Assembly: GCA_903959115.1 (NCBI GenBank)
Contig: CAJBVU010000352.1
Coordinates: forward strand, 1 to 6,988
DNA: 6,988 nucleotides
Direction of reading: 5' to 3'
Source of the DNA: an uncultured Bacteroidota bacterium
GTDB lineage: Bacteria; Bacteroidota; Bacteroidia; NS11-12g; UBA955
The notes below the pieces were generated by a model. It ran no database searches and was not told the origin of the DNA. It saw only the letters and a list, made by a program, of their open reading frames with translations. The position numbers were made by a program, and so were the translations under genes. Positions 1-6,427 of the stretch are shown one piece after another (the first letter of the stretch is position 1; every line of letters starts with the position of its first letter).

Positions 1-1353
1 AAAGCCTTTAACCTATCCATCATTCCCGTTATCAAACCCGCGAATACCGAACTTGAATTGCCCCTCACCGAATCCTTCAGCGCAAAAGAGGGAATCTGCT
101 TTAACTCGGGATTTTTGGATGGTTTAACAGTGAAAGAAGCCATTCAAGCGGCTATCACCAAAGTAGAAAAAGCCGGTTGGGGTCAGGCCAAAGTGAATTA
201 CAAACTTCGTGAGGCGGGTTTTGGACGACAGCGCTATTGGGGAGAACCCTTCCCCATTACTTACGATAGCCAGGGGATTCCCCAGCTCGAAAATCAACTT
301 CCCGTGGAATTGCCCCAAGTGGAAAGCTATAAACCCTCCGGAAATGGCGAAAGCCCTTTGTCTGCAGTAACCGATTGGGTAAACACAACTCAGGGTACCC
401 GCGAAACAGATACAATGCCAGGTTGGGCAGGTAGTAGTTGGTACTTCCTTCGTTACACCGATCCAAACAATACGGGAGTATTTGCGTCAAAAGAGGCGCT
501 CCAATACTGGCAGCAAGTTGATTTGTATGTGGGTGGTTCTGAACATGCCACAGGTCACCTTCTCTACAGTCGTTTCTGGACAAAATTCCTCTTTGATCTC
601 GGCTATATTTCTTGGGACGAACCCTTCAAAAGATTGGTGAATCAGGGGATGATTATGGGTGAGGACGGACAGAAAATGAGCAAGCGTTGGGGCAATGTTG
701 TAAACCCCGACGATGTATGTGCCCAATACGGCGCCGATACCCTGAGAATGTACGAAATGTTTTTGGGTCCACTTACCGATTCAAAGCCTTGGAACACCAA
801 TGGAATTGAGGGTGTAAGTCGATTCTTCGGCAAATTCTGGCGTCTGTTTTATGATGGCGAAAACTGGGCGGTATCAAACGAAAAAGCATCGAATGAGGAA
901 TTAAAAATACTGCACAAAACCATCAAGAAAGTAACAGAAGACATCGAAAGTATGAGTTTCAACACTTCAGTTTCTGCTTTCATGGTAGCTACCAATGAAC
1001 TCGGTACATTAAAATGCAGAAAGCGTGAAATTCTAGAGCCCATCTTGATTCTATTGGCACCATTTGCACCCCACATTGCAGAAGAATTATGGCATCAGTT
1101 GGGCAACAACGAGAGCATACACATCACAAATTGGCCACAATACGATGCGTCGTTTTTGGTAGAAAATTCTTTCAATTACCCCATTAGCATCAACGGAAAA
1201 ACCCGGGCACAAATAGAATTTGAACTCAGCGCATCAGAGGACGAAATCAAACAAGCCGTGTTAAACCATGACATGGTAATCAAATGGATGGAAGGAAAAC
1301 CCCTGAAGAAATTCATCCTTGTAAAGGGAAGAATTGTAAACGTAGTGGTGTAA
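1..1353 (+). CDS. leuS: Leucyl-tRNA synthetase, C-terminal part (5' end outside window)
   Basis: Cytoplasmic class I aminoacyl-tRNA synthetase that charges tRNA-Leu with leucine. The frame is open from base 1, so about 450 C-terminal residues are visible and the N-terminal HIGH motif and most of the editing domain lie outside. What is seen: the end of the editing domain, then the return to the catalytic core with RQRYWGEPFPI (from 226), WAGSSWYFLRY (from 424), GSEHATGHLLY (from about 535), and the KMSKS-type loop written as KMSKR (673-687), followed by GADTLRMYEMFLGP. The anticodon-binding helical domain and the small C-terminal domain (INGKTRAQIEFEL to GRIVNVVV) follow. Only about ten residues separate NQGM from KMSKR, so the long leucine-specific insertion of the E. 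coli enzyme is absent. The stop at 1351-1353 faces the S4 gene across 7 bases. Identity is secure; I see no frameshift. Confidence 0.97.
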   Translation, partial: KAFNLSIIPVIKPANTELELPLTESFSAKEGICFNSGFLDGLTVKEAIQAAITKVEKAGWGQAKVNYKLREAGFGRQRYWGEPFPITYDSQGIPQLENQLPVELPQVESYKPSGNGESPLSAVTDWVNTTQGTRETDTMPGWAGSSWYFLRYTDPNNTGVFASKEALQYWQQVDLYVGGSEHATGHLLYSRFWTKFLFDLGYISWDEPFKRLVNQGMIMGEDGQKMSKRWGNVVNPDDVCAQYGADTLRMYEMFLGPLTDSKPWNTNGIEGVSRFFGKFWRLFYDGENWAVSNEKASNEELKILHKTIKKVTEDIESMSFNTSVSAFMVATNELGTLKCRKREILEPILILLAPFAPHIAEELWHQLGNNESIHITNWPQYDASFLVENSFNYPISINGKTRAQIEFELSASEDEIKQAVLNHDMVIKWMEGKPLKKFILVKGRIVNVVV

Positions 1354-1382
1354 TCAAAAATTATTCAGCAACAACCGTTGCT
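1354..1382 (-). terminator. Weak candidate terminator at the end of the isc operon
   Basis: A perfect 6-base inverted repeat, AGCAAC / GTTGCT with a 4-base loop, lies at 1367-1382 inside the last codons of the S4 gene. On the minus strand it is followed after six bases by TTTTT (1356-1360), just past the stop codon. This is the only hairpin plus T-tract at the leuS/S4 junction. The stem is short and the T-tract is offset, so efficiency is doubtful. No T-run follows the hairpin on the plus strand, so it is not an obvious leuS terminator. Confidence 0.3.
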
Positions 1383-1573
1383 TTCTGTCCTTCAAATTCG
1401 ATCACCGCACCGGGGTATAGTTTGTTGCGTTTGCGAAATTCTTGAACGCCGTCTACTACAACCAATCCTTCTGTGATCGCTTCATTTGCCATGGATCCGC
1501 TTTCCACCCAACCCAAGAGTTTAAGTGCCTGATTTAACTGTATATAAGGTGTATGAATTGAAATGGTTTCCAT
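1361..1573 (-). CDS. Small S4-domain RNA-binding protein (YaaA/YbcJ-like)
   Basis: A 70-residue protein that is almost entirely one S4 RNA-binding fold, the size of the B. subtilis YaaA and E. coli YbcJ families. The S4 core is visible: IQLNQALKLLGWVESGSMAN (residues 11-30), then EAITEGLVVVDG and the basic RKRNKLYPGAVIEF segment that closes the RNA-binding surface. Such proteins are thought to bind structured RNA or ribosomes, but the exact target is unknown. An upstream in-frame ATG at 1603 would add ten residues. I prefer the ATG at 1571-1573 because it shares one base with the iscA stop (TAATG), a typical translational-coupling arrangement, and matches family length. It is the last gene of the iscS-iscU-iscA operon. 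Fold assignment is strong; a role in Fe-S assembly is only inferred from position. Confidence 0.88.
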   Translation of the reverse strand: METISIHTPYIQLNQALKLLGWVESGSMANEAITEGLVVVDGVQEFRKRNKLYPGAVIEFEGQKATVVAE

Positions 1574-1920
1574 TAGATGGAGAAACTCTCGCCACAACCA
1601 CAAGTGCGAGAAGCATTGGGATTGATAAAATTAAATCCCTTGCCGTTCAATCCATCTGTGAAGTCTAATTCTGTCCCACACAAGTATAGGAAACTCTTCA
1701 TATCACAAACAATCGTTAACCTATCATCCCCAAATTTCATGTCACCAGGCTTACTCTCATTGTCGAAATCCAACTCATACGTAAGCCCAGAACAACCGCC
1801 ACCTTTTACGCCAACGCGCAAAAAATAATCCGCGCCCATAATGTTTGACTCACGCATCAAATCATAAGCCTTTGTTAAGGCCTTATCCGTAATGGTGATT
1901 TCATTTCCCTGGGCAATCAT
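1573..1920 (-). CDS. iscA: A-type iron-sulfur carrier protein (IscA/SufA/ErpA family)
   Basis: A 115-residue cytosolic carrier that binds Fe-S clusters and passes them to apoproteins. The three conserved ligand cysteines are all present: Cys43 in GGGCSGLTYEL, and Cys107 and Cys109 in the C-terminal RTCGCGESFS motif. The family hallmarks DYFLRVGVKGGGCSG and GKGFNFINPNA are also clear, and the length is normal for the family. The gene starts 9 bases after the iscU stop and its own stop overlaps the S4 gene start. Its position directly after iscU favours an IscA role, but SufA and ErpA share the same fold and motifs, so the subfamily name rests on context. Confidence 0.94.
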   Translation of the reverse strand: MIAQGNEITITDKALTKAYDLMRESNIMGADYFLRVGVKGGGCSGLTYELDFDNESKPGDMKFGDDRLTIVCDMKSFLYLCGTELDFTDGLNGKGFNFINPNASRTCGCGESFSI

Positions 1921-1929
1921 ATTCTAATC

Positions 1930-2346
1930 TTAGTGATGAACTTTTGTACTTTCAATTGGCTCCAATCCGTTCTTTCCACGATAATCATTGATCGCAGAAC
2001 GAATCGCATCTTCAGCCAATACAGAACAGTGAATTTTTACCGGTGGCAATGCCAACTCTTCCACTATTTCCATGTTATCAATATTCAAAGCATCGTCGAT
2101 CGACTTACCCTTTAACCATTCGGTAGCCAACGAAGAAGAAGCGATGGCAGAACCACAACCAAACGTCTTGAATTTAGCGTCTTGAATGATACCCGTTGTC
2201 TCATCAACTTCAATTTGCAAACGCATCACGTCTCCACATTCTGGAGCACCTACCAAACCTGTACCTACGTTGGTTTTTGATTTATCCAAAGTACCAATGT
2301 TTCTTGGGTTGGTGTAATGATCGATTACTTTATCTGAGTATGCCAT
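1930..2346 (-). CDS. iscU: Fe-S cluster assembly scaffold IscU
   Basis: Scaffold on which [2Fe-2S] clusters are built from sulfur supplied by IscS. The 138-residue protein has all scaffold residues: Cys37 and Asp39 in GAPECGDVM, Cys64 in FGCGSAIASSS, and His106-Cys107 in KIHCSVLAEDA. The LPPVK motif (residues 100-104) that the Hsp70 chaperone HscA recognises is intact, although no hscA or hscB gene lies nearby. The N-terminus YSDKVIDHYTNPRNIGTL is typical of IscU rather than of SufU, which carries an insertion. The C-terminus has an extra tail ending VHH beyond the usual length of about 128 residues. The start at 2346 follows a 48-base gap after iscS that contains a possible internal promoter. 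Confidence 0.97.
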   Translation of the reverse strand: MAYSDKVIDHYTNPRNIGTLDKSKTNVGTGLVGAPECGDVMRLQIEVDETTGIIQDAKFKTFGCGSAIASSSLATEWLKGKSIDDALNIDNMEIVEELALPPVKIHCSVLAEDAIRSAINDYRGKNGLEPIESTKVHH

Positions 2347-2359
2347 ATTTTTTCTTTTA

Positions 2360-2391
2360 CAAATTTACAATTTGGTGTGATTCTAAACAAA
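2360..2391 (-). promoter_or_regulatory. Possible internal promoter before iscU
   Basis: On the minus strand, TTTG (2388-2391) lies 20 bases from TAAATTTG (2360-2367). This matches the Bacteroidota housekeeping consensus TTTG / TAnnTTTG at acceptable spacing. A transcript would begin near 2354, leaving a leader of only about 8 bases before the iscU ATG. It would let iscU-iscA-S4 be transcribed apart from iscS. The region is AT-rich, so a chance match is possible. Confidence 0.4.
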
Positions 2392-2394
2392 CAA

Positions 2395-3609
2395 TCAATG
2401 TTCGCTCCACTGAATAGATTTTAAATCAATGCCTTCCTTAAACATCTCCCACAATGGGCTCATCTCACGCAATTTGGTCACCGCTTCCTTCACCAAATTA
2501 ATCGTAAAATCGATTTCGGCTTCGGTAGTAAATCTACCCAAACCAAAACGCAATGAACTGTGAGCCAATTCATCGTCCAAACCCAAACTCTTCAATACAT
2601 AACTTGGCTCCAATGATGCCGATGTACAGGCAGATCCACTAGAAACCGCAACGTCTTTCACGCCCATCATCAAACCTTCACCTTCTACATATTTAAAACT
2701 GATATTGGTAGTATGCGGAAGTCTATGTTCTTTATTACCATTCAAATAACTCTCTTCCAATGTCAACAATTCGCGCTCCAAACGATCCCTCATTCCACTC
2801 AAACGAGTGCTTTCTTCAGCCATATCCGTCTTCGCAATTTCGCAAGCTTTTCCAAATCCTACGATGCCAGTTACGTTCAAAGTTCCACTACGCATACCTC
2901 TTTCGTGGCCACCGCCATCCATCTGGGCAGTTACTTTCACACGTGGATTTTTGCGACGTACATACAAAGCGCCAACGCCTTTTGGACCGTACATTTTATG
3001 CGCTGTAAAACTCATCAAATCAATGTGATCAGCCAATACATCCACCGGTATTTTCCCTACCGCTTGTGTTGCATCGCTGTGAAATAAAACACCATGCTTT
3101 TTACAAATTGCTCCGATTTCAGAAATCTTCTGCACTACGCCCAATTCGTTGTTACCATACATTACGCTAACCAAAATGGTATTCGGTTTGATAGCAGCCT
3201 CAATGACAGCTGGATCGATCATTCCATCGTAACCAACCGACAAATAGGTAACCTCAGCGCCAAGTTTTTCTAAATGCTTGCAAGCATCCAAAACCGCCTT
3301 GTGCTCTGTTGAAAGTGTGATGATGTGATTGCCCTTGCTCGCATACATTTCAAAAACACCTTTGATTGCCAAATTATTACTCTCCGTGGCTCCGCTGGTG
3401 AAGATGATTTCCTTTTCACTCGCGCCAATCAAAGAAGCTACCTGACCGCGGGCGTAGTCCACGGCTTCCTCAGCGGCCCATCCAAATGGATGACTCTTGC
3501 TGGCTGCGTTCCCATAAATTTCCAAAAAATAAGGTTTCATGGCTTCAAACACACGGGGATCCATCTGTGTGGTTGCGTTGTTGTCGAGGTATATTGGCAA
3601 TTTTAACAT
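2395..3609 (-). CDS. iscS: Cysteine desulfurase IscS
   Basis: Pyridoxal-phosphate enzyme that converts cysteine to alanine and holds the sulfur as a persulfide for IscU and other acceptors such as tRNA-thiolation enzymes. The 404-residue length equals that of group I desulfurases. Seen in order: YLDNNATTQMDPRV at the N-terminus, His103 (STEHKA) stacking on the cofactor, Asp179 and Gln182 (HSDATQA), the Schiff-base Lys205 (SFTAHKMYGPKG), the RSGT motif (240-243), and the catalytic Cys328 in the mobile loop SSGSACTSASLEPS. The C-terminal SPLWEMFKEGIDLKSIQW, close to the E. coli IscS tail that contacts IscU, favours IscS over NifS or SufS. It is the first gene of the operon; the ATG at 3607-3609 gives the family N-terminus. 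No iscR-type repressor gene precedes it, so regulation is unknown. Confidence 0.97.
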   Translation of the reverse strand: MLKLPIYLDNNATTQMDPRVFEAMKPYFLEIYGNAASKSHPFGWAAEEAVDYARGQVASLIGASEKEIIFTSGATESNNLAIKGVFEMYASKGNHIITLSTEHKAVLDACKHLEKLGAEVTYLSVGYDGMIDPAVIEAAIKPNTILVSVMYGNNELGVVQKISEIGAICKKHGVLFHSDATQAVGKIPVDVLADHIDLMSFTAHKMYGPKGVGALYVRRKNPRVKVTAQMDGGGHERGMRSGTLNVTGIVGFGKACEIAKTDMAEESTRLSGMRDRLERELLTLEESYLNGNKEHRLPHTTNISFKYVEGEGLMMGVKDVAVSSGSACTSASLEPSYVLKSLGLDDELAHSSLRFGLGRFTTEAEIDFTINLVKEAVTKLREMSPLWEMFKEGIDLKSIQWSEH

Positions 3610-3643
3610 GGTATGAATAGTTATTTAGATACTTTCTAAACTG

Positions 3644-3651
3644 CAAAATTA
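3644..3651 (-). promoter_or_regulatory. Putative -7 promoter element of the isc operon
   Basis: On the minus strand this octamer reads TAATTTTG, an exact match to the Bacteroidota -7 consensus TAnnTTTG. It sits in the 109-base region between divergent iscS and the epimerase gene and would give an iscS leader of roughly 30 bases. I see no convincing TTG -33 element at 17-23 bases upstream, and no clear operator. No equally good element is seen for the divergent epimerase gene; TAGTTTAT at 3684-3691 is a weak candidate. Confidence 0.4.
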
Positions 3652-3718
3652 ACGCATAAGCAGATTGTTTGTTTTCTTATTTTTAGTTTATCTCAAAAGA
3701 ATGTTCTTTGTATGTGAA

Positions 3719-4141
3719 ATGAGTGTGAAAAAACTTGAACATATTGGCATCGCAGTGGCTGACTTAGATGCAGCAGAAGCGCTCTTTACAAAGCTTCTAG
3801 GCTGCAAACCTTACAAACGCGAATCCGTTGAAAGTGAGCATGTAATCACTTCGTTTTTTCAAGTTGGCGATGTAAAAATCGAGCTTTTAGCAGCATCAAA
3901 CCCCCAAAGCACGATTGCAAATTTCATAGAAAAACGGGGCGAAGGCTTACACCACCTGGCATTTGAAGTAGACGATATAAAAACATCGTTGGAAGAGAAA
4001 TCAAATGAAGGCTTCAAACTAATTCATGGAGAGCCCAAAGACGGAGCAGACAATAAACAAATCGCTTTCCTACACCCCAAATCAACGGGTGGCGTACTCA
4101 CCGAATTTTGTCAAGATAAAAACGAAATCGTTTTGGGTTAA
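3719..4141 (+). CDS. mce: Methylmalonyl-CoA epimerase
   Basis: Metal-dependent enzyme of the vicinal oxygen chelate fold that interconverts the (R)- and (S)-methylmalonyl-CoA epimers, linking propionyl-CoA and succinyl-CoA through methylmalonyl-CoA mutase. The 140-residue protein has two glyoxalase-type repeats. First: LEHIGIAVADLDAAEALF with likely metal ligand His8, then VKIELL with Glu55. Second: GEGLHHLAFEVDDI with a ligand at His78 or His79, then LTEF with Glu129. GLHHLAFEVDD and FLHPKSTGGVLTEF are characteristic of epimerases rather than glyoxalase I. ATG at 3719 is chosen because family members begin a few residues before the first His; the ATG at 3701 would add six atypical residues. 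Mutase genes are not in the window. The stop abuts the stop of the convergent transporter. Confidence 0.92.
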   Translation: MSVKKLEHIGIAVADLDAAEALFTKLLGCKPYKRESVESEHVITSFFQVGDVKIELLAASNPQSTIANFIEKRGEGLHHLAFEVDDIKTSLEEKSNEGFKLIHGEPKDGADNKQIAFLHPKSTGGVLTEFCQDKNEIVLG

Positions 4142-4771
4142 TTATACCAAATCCTTCAGGAAGGTCAGAAGGTAAATTCCCATACCCGTAAACAACAAGC
4201 CCAAGACCAAGTCTAAATGACGAATTCGCTCTTCAGTTAGATAATGCTTGATTTTACTTGCGCCCCAAGAAACCCCTAACTCCGTTAGGAACACGGTGGA
4301 CAAAGCCGCCAATCCAAATACCCACTTTCCGTTATAATCAAATCCCGAACCCGGTGGTAAACTAAACAGGCCCAACCACCAGACAATATTTACCGGATTC
4401 AATAAGTTGATTGTCAACGCTTTGATGAAAAGTTGTTTGTCATGCATTTGATTGATGCGCAATTCAAAGCCTCCATCTTTTTTTGACCGTTGATGATGTA
4501 AAAAGTGTTGAATGGCCAAACCAAAGAAGACCAACGAGCCCACCAAAGAAATCCAAACCCTATACTCATTTAATTGCTGCGTAATGTATTCCGAAAAATG
4601 CAACGCCAACAAAATGTACAAAAAATCACCCGTTATCACACCCAAAGCCAAGGGCAAACCCTTCTTAACACCGCCTACTAAACCCGCTTGAACAAGCAGA
4701 AAAAAGATGGCCCCAAGCGAAACACTCATCACAAATCCCGTTACAAGTCCGTAAAAAAGAGGTGTATTCAT
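4142..4771 (-). CDS. LysE/RhtB-family membrane transporter
   Basis: A 209-residue inner-membrane protein of the LysE superfamily, whose known members export amino acids or similar small solutes. About six hydrophobic segments are visible, near residues 7-29, 38-58, 71-91, 115-137, 150-172 and 187-205. Family features are GLPLALGVITGDFLYILLA (38-56), a charged cytoplasmic loop (about 92-113) after the third segment, and NLLNPVNIVWWLGLF (122-136), corresponding to the conserved NP motif. The PGP motif usual in the first segment of LysE/RhtB is replaced by SVSLGAIFF, so substrate cannot be guessed and this may be a divergent subgroup. The ATG at 4771 places the first membrane segment directly after the N-terminus. 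It is monocistronic, convergent with mce and divergent from the TPR gene. Confidence 0.85.
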   Translation of the reverse strand: MNTPLFYGLVTGFVMSVSLGAIFFLLVQAGLVGGVKKGLPLALGVITGDFLYILLALHFSEYITQQLNEYRVWISLVGSLVFFGLAIQHFLHHQRSKKDGGFELRINQMHDKQLFIKALTINLLNPVNIVWWLGLFSLPPGSGFDYNGKWVFGLAALSTVFLTELGVSWGASKIKHYLTEERIRHLDLVLGLLFTGMGIYLLTFLKDLV

Positions 4772-4953
4772 GTTGATTTCAAGGAGTTTTTGATCATTAA
4801 ATCAACTTGCGCCGATTCCTAACTGCAAGTTTACAATTCCCGAATCAATAAATCCCAATAAAAATAGACCTCCCCAAGCCATACCAAAAAGTATGTGTAA
4901 AAGTTGGGGAATAGAACCCCTGTTTGCAAAGCCTCCAGCCCCCATTGGCGTTG

Positions 4954-4961
4954 TAATTTTG
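4954..4961 (+). promoter_or_regulatory. Possible -7 element abutting the TPR gene start
   Basis: TAATTTTG matches the TAnnTTTG consensus exactly, but ends only five bases before the ATG at 4967. If used, transcription would begin at or within a few bases of the start codon, giving an almost leaderless mRNA. A TTTG at 4923-4926 is 27 bases away, longer than the usual spacing, so support for a full promoter is weak. Confidence 0.27.
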
Positions 4962-4966
4962 ACTCA

Positions 4967-6427
4967 ATGAGTTTCTTTTCATCAGACTGGGACGACGAAG
5001 ACGAAGAAGATGTTTTTCAAGGCGATGTAGATGCCTTGGTGCGCGACTTCGAAAGCAAACAACGTTCAAATTTTTCCGCCAGAGAATGGCTGGAACTATA
5101 CCGCTATTACGCAAGTCAATTTCCTGCTCAAACAGGTCAATATCGAGCCGACACCTACATCAAAGTAATTCTAGAAACCGCAATCAACCAGTTCCCCTAC
5201 ATGTCCATTTTCACCCTTCACTTGGTGGAATGGCTGGTGCGAGATCAGAAATATACCAAAGCCAGGATAGCAATTACCCAAGCCCTTCAATATACCCCTT
5301 TTGAACCCGCCCTGGGGTTCATGCAAGCCCTAATCCTTAGTATTCAAGGGAATAAGAAAAAAGCATTAGAAGAGTTGACAGCTGTTCTTCAAAATGTAGG
5401 CGACGAAGAGGCGATGCTTGAAGATTTTTTGGAAATTTCCCTTTACCATGGTCAGTTCGAAATGGCGATGCCCGTTCTCGAAAAAGCTCTTGATACCGGT
5501 GCCGAAGTGAGTGTTATCCTAGAAAAATACATCGAGAAAGCAGAAGAAGGTGGATTGGTAGATGCTTTGATTCCAATGATTCAACGAATTATCGACAAGG
5601 ACCCTTATTCCGCAGAGGCATGGTATGTTTTGGGTTCGGGATATATGGCGCAAGGTGATCATGAGCAGGCTTTGAAAGCTTTGGATTTTGCCGTAACCAT
5701 CAACGAAAATTTCGCCGATGCTTGGGTTACCTTCCTTGAGTGCACCTACGAACTCGGTCATTACGATAAGTTCATTATACAATACAACGAACTGCAAACT
5801 CGTTTTCCTAAAAAAACCTTCATTGAAGTAGAAGGCCTCCTTGCTTGGAGTCATTACGAACAAAACGATATCAAAACTTGTCGTTCCATCTACAAAGAAA
5901 TCCTCAAAAACCAGCCCCAAGACGCTGAATGTTGGTATTCGATGGGCCTCACCTGGCATTATGAAGAGAATTATTCAGCCGCCATCCCTTATTTAGAAAG
6001 GGCATACGATTTAGACCATTTTGAATGTGATTATGGAATGGTGCTGGCATCAGCATATTTTGGCGCCAACTTACCCGAAAAATGGGAACCCCTGTATGAA
6101 TCTCTGACCATTGAGCATGCAAACAATCCGGAAGTCTGGTTGGATTTCAGTACGTCATTGTATGAAACAGGAAATACCGACAAAGCGCTAGATATCATTG
6201 AAACGGGATTGCTGAATAATCCAAAGCACAGTGGGCTTTTTTATCGACTGGCAGCATTGTGTTATTTGAGTGGACAAGCCTCTGCAGCCCTCATTATTCT
6301 TGAAAAGGCTCTCGAAATCAATGCCAATGAACACATTCAATTGTTTACCTTTGCACCAGAGCTAAAGAAAGCAACATCTATTTTGGCTTGCATCGCAAAA
6401 TTTACAACCCCTAGAACCGGTATATGA
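4967..6427 (+). CDS. Tetratricopeptide-repeat protein
   Basis: A 486-residue, probably cytoplasmic, helical repeat protein with no signal peptide and no membrane segment. It opens with a strongly acidic stretch (DWDDEDEEDVF, residues 7-17), then helical pairs to the end. Good TPR matches are residues about 216-249 (AEAWYVLGSGYMAQGDHEQA), 319-352 (AECWYSMGLTWHYEENYSAA), 388-421 (PEVWLDFSTSLYETGNTDKA) and 422-455; degenerate repeats fill residues 60-210 and 250-318. TPR arrays usually bind partner proteins; no catalytic domain is seen. The ATG at 4967 is the only suitable start: upstream in frame there is no other ATG before the TAA at 4898-4900, only a TTG at 4904. The stop overlaps the next start (ATGA), which suggests coupled expression with the ComA-type synthase. 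The specific function is not known. Confidence 0.9.
   Translation: MSFFSSDWDDEDEEDVFQGDVDALVRDFESKQRSNFSAREWLELYRYYASQFPAQTGQYRADTYIKVILETAINQFPYMSIFTLHLVEWLVRDQKYTKARIAITQALQYTPFEPALGFMQALILSIQGNKKKALEELTAVLQNVGDEEAMLEDFLEISLYHGQFEMAMPVLEKALDTGAEVSVILEKYIEKAEEGGLVDALIPMIQRIIDKDPYSAEAWYVLGSGYMAQGDHEQALKALDFAVTINENFADAWVTFLECTYELGHYDKFIIQYNELQTRFPKKTFIEVEGLLAWSHYEQNDIKTCRSIYKEILKNQPQDAECWYSMGLTWHYEENYSAAIPYLERAYDLDHFECDYGMVLASAYFGANLPEKWEPLYESLTIEHANNPEVWLDFSTSLYETGNTDKALDIIETGLLNNPKHSGLFYRLAALCYLSGQASAALIILEKALEINANEHIQLFTFAPELKKATSILACIAKFTTPRTGI

Noticed and set aside
1574..1603. Ten-residue longer start for the S4 protein (ATG at 1603)
   Set aside because: It would overlap iscA by 31 bases and add MWLWREFLHL, which precedes the S4 fold in no family I recall; the TAATG start fits better.
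3665..3718. N-terminal extension of the epimerase from a TTG at 3665 or the ATG at 3701
   Set aside because: The hydrophobic extension MFVFLFLVYL comes from the T-rich intergenic region and is foreign to epimerases, which begin just before the first metal-binding histidine.
4904..4966. N-terminal extension of the TPR protein from a TTG at 4904
   Set aside because: The 21 added residues look like translated non-coding DNA, whereas the ATG at 4967 leads straight into the acidic start of the protein.
4962..4980. Palindrome ACTCAATGAGT centred on the TPR start codon as an operator
   Set aside because: Arms of five bases around a single centre base are common by chance, and there is no second copy nearby.
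4845..5114. Minus-strand 89-codon ORF spanning the gap and the TPR gene start
   Set aside because: It lies mostly antisense to the TPR coding region, is rich in Arg, His and Leu as expected for a shadow frame, and resembles no family I know.
5519..5959. Minus-strand 146-codon ORF inside the TPR gene
   Set aside because: It is fully antisense to well-supported TPR repeats, and its composition is that of a shadow frame.
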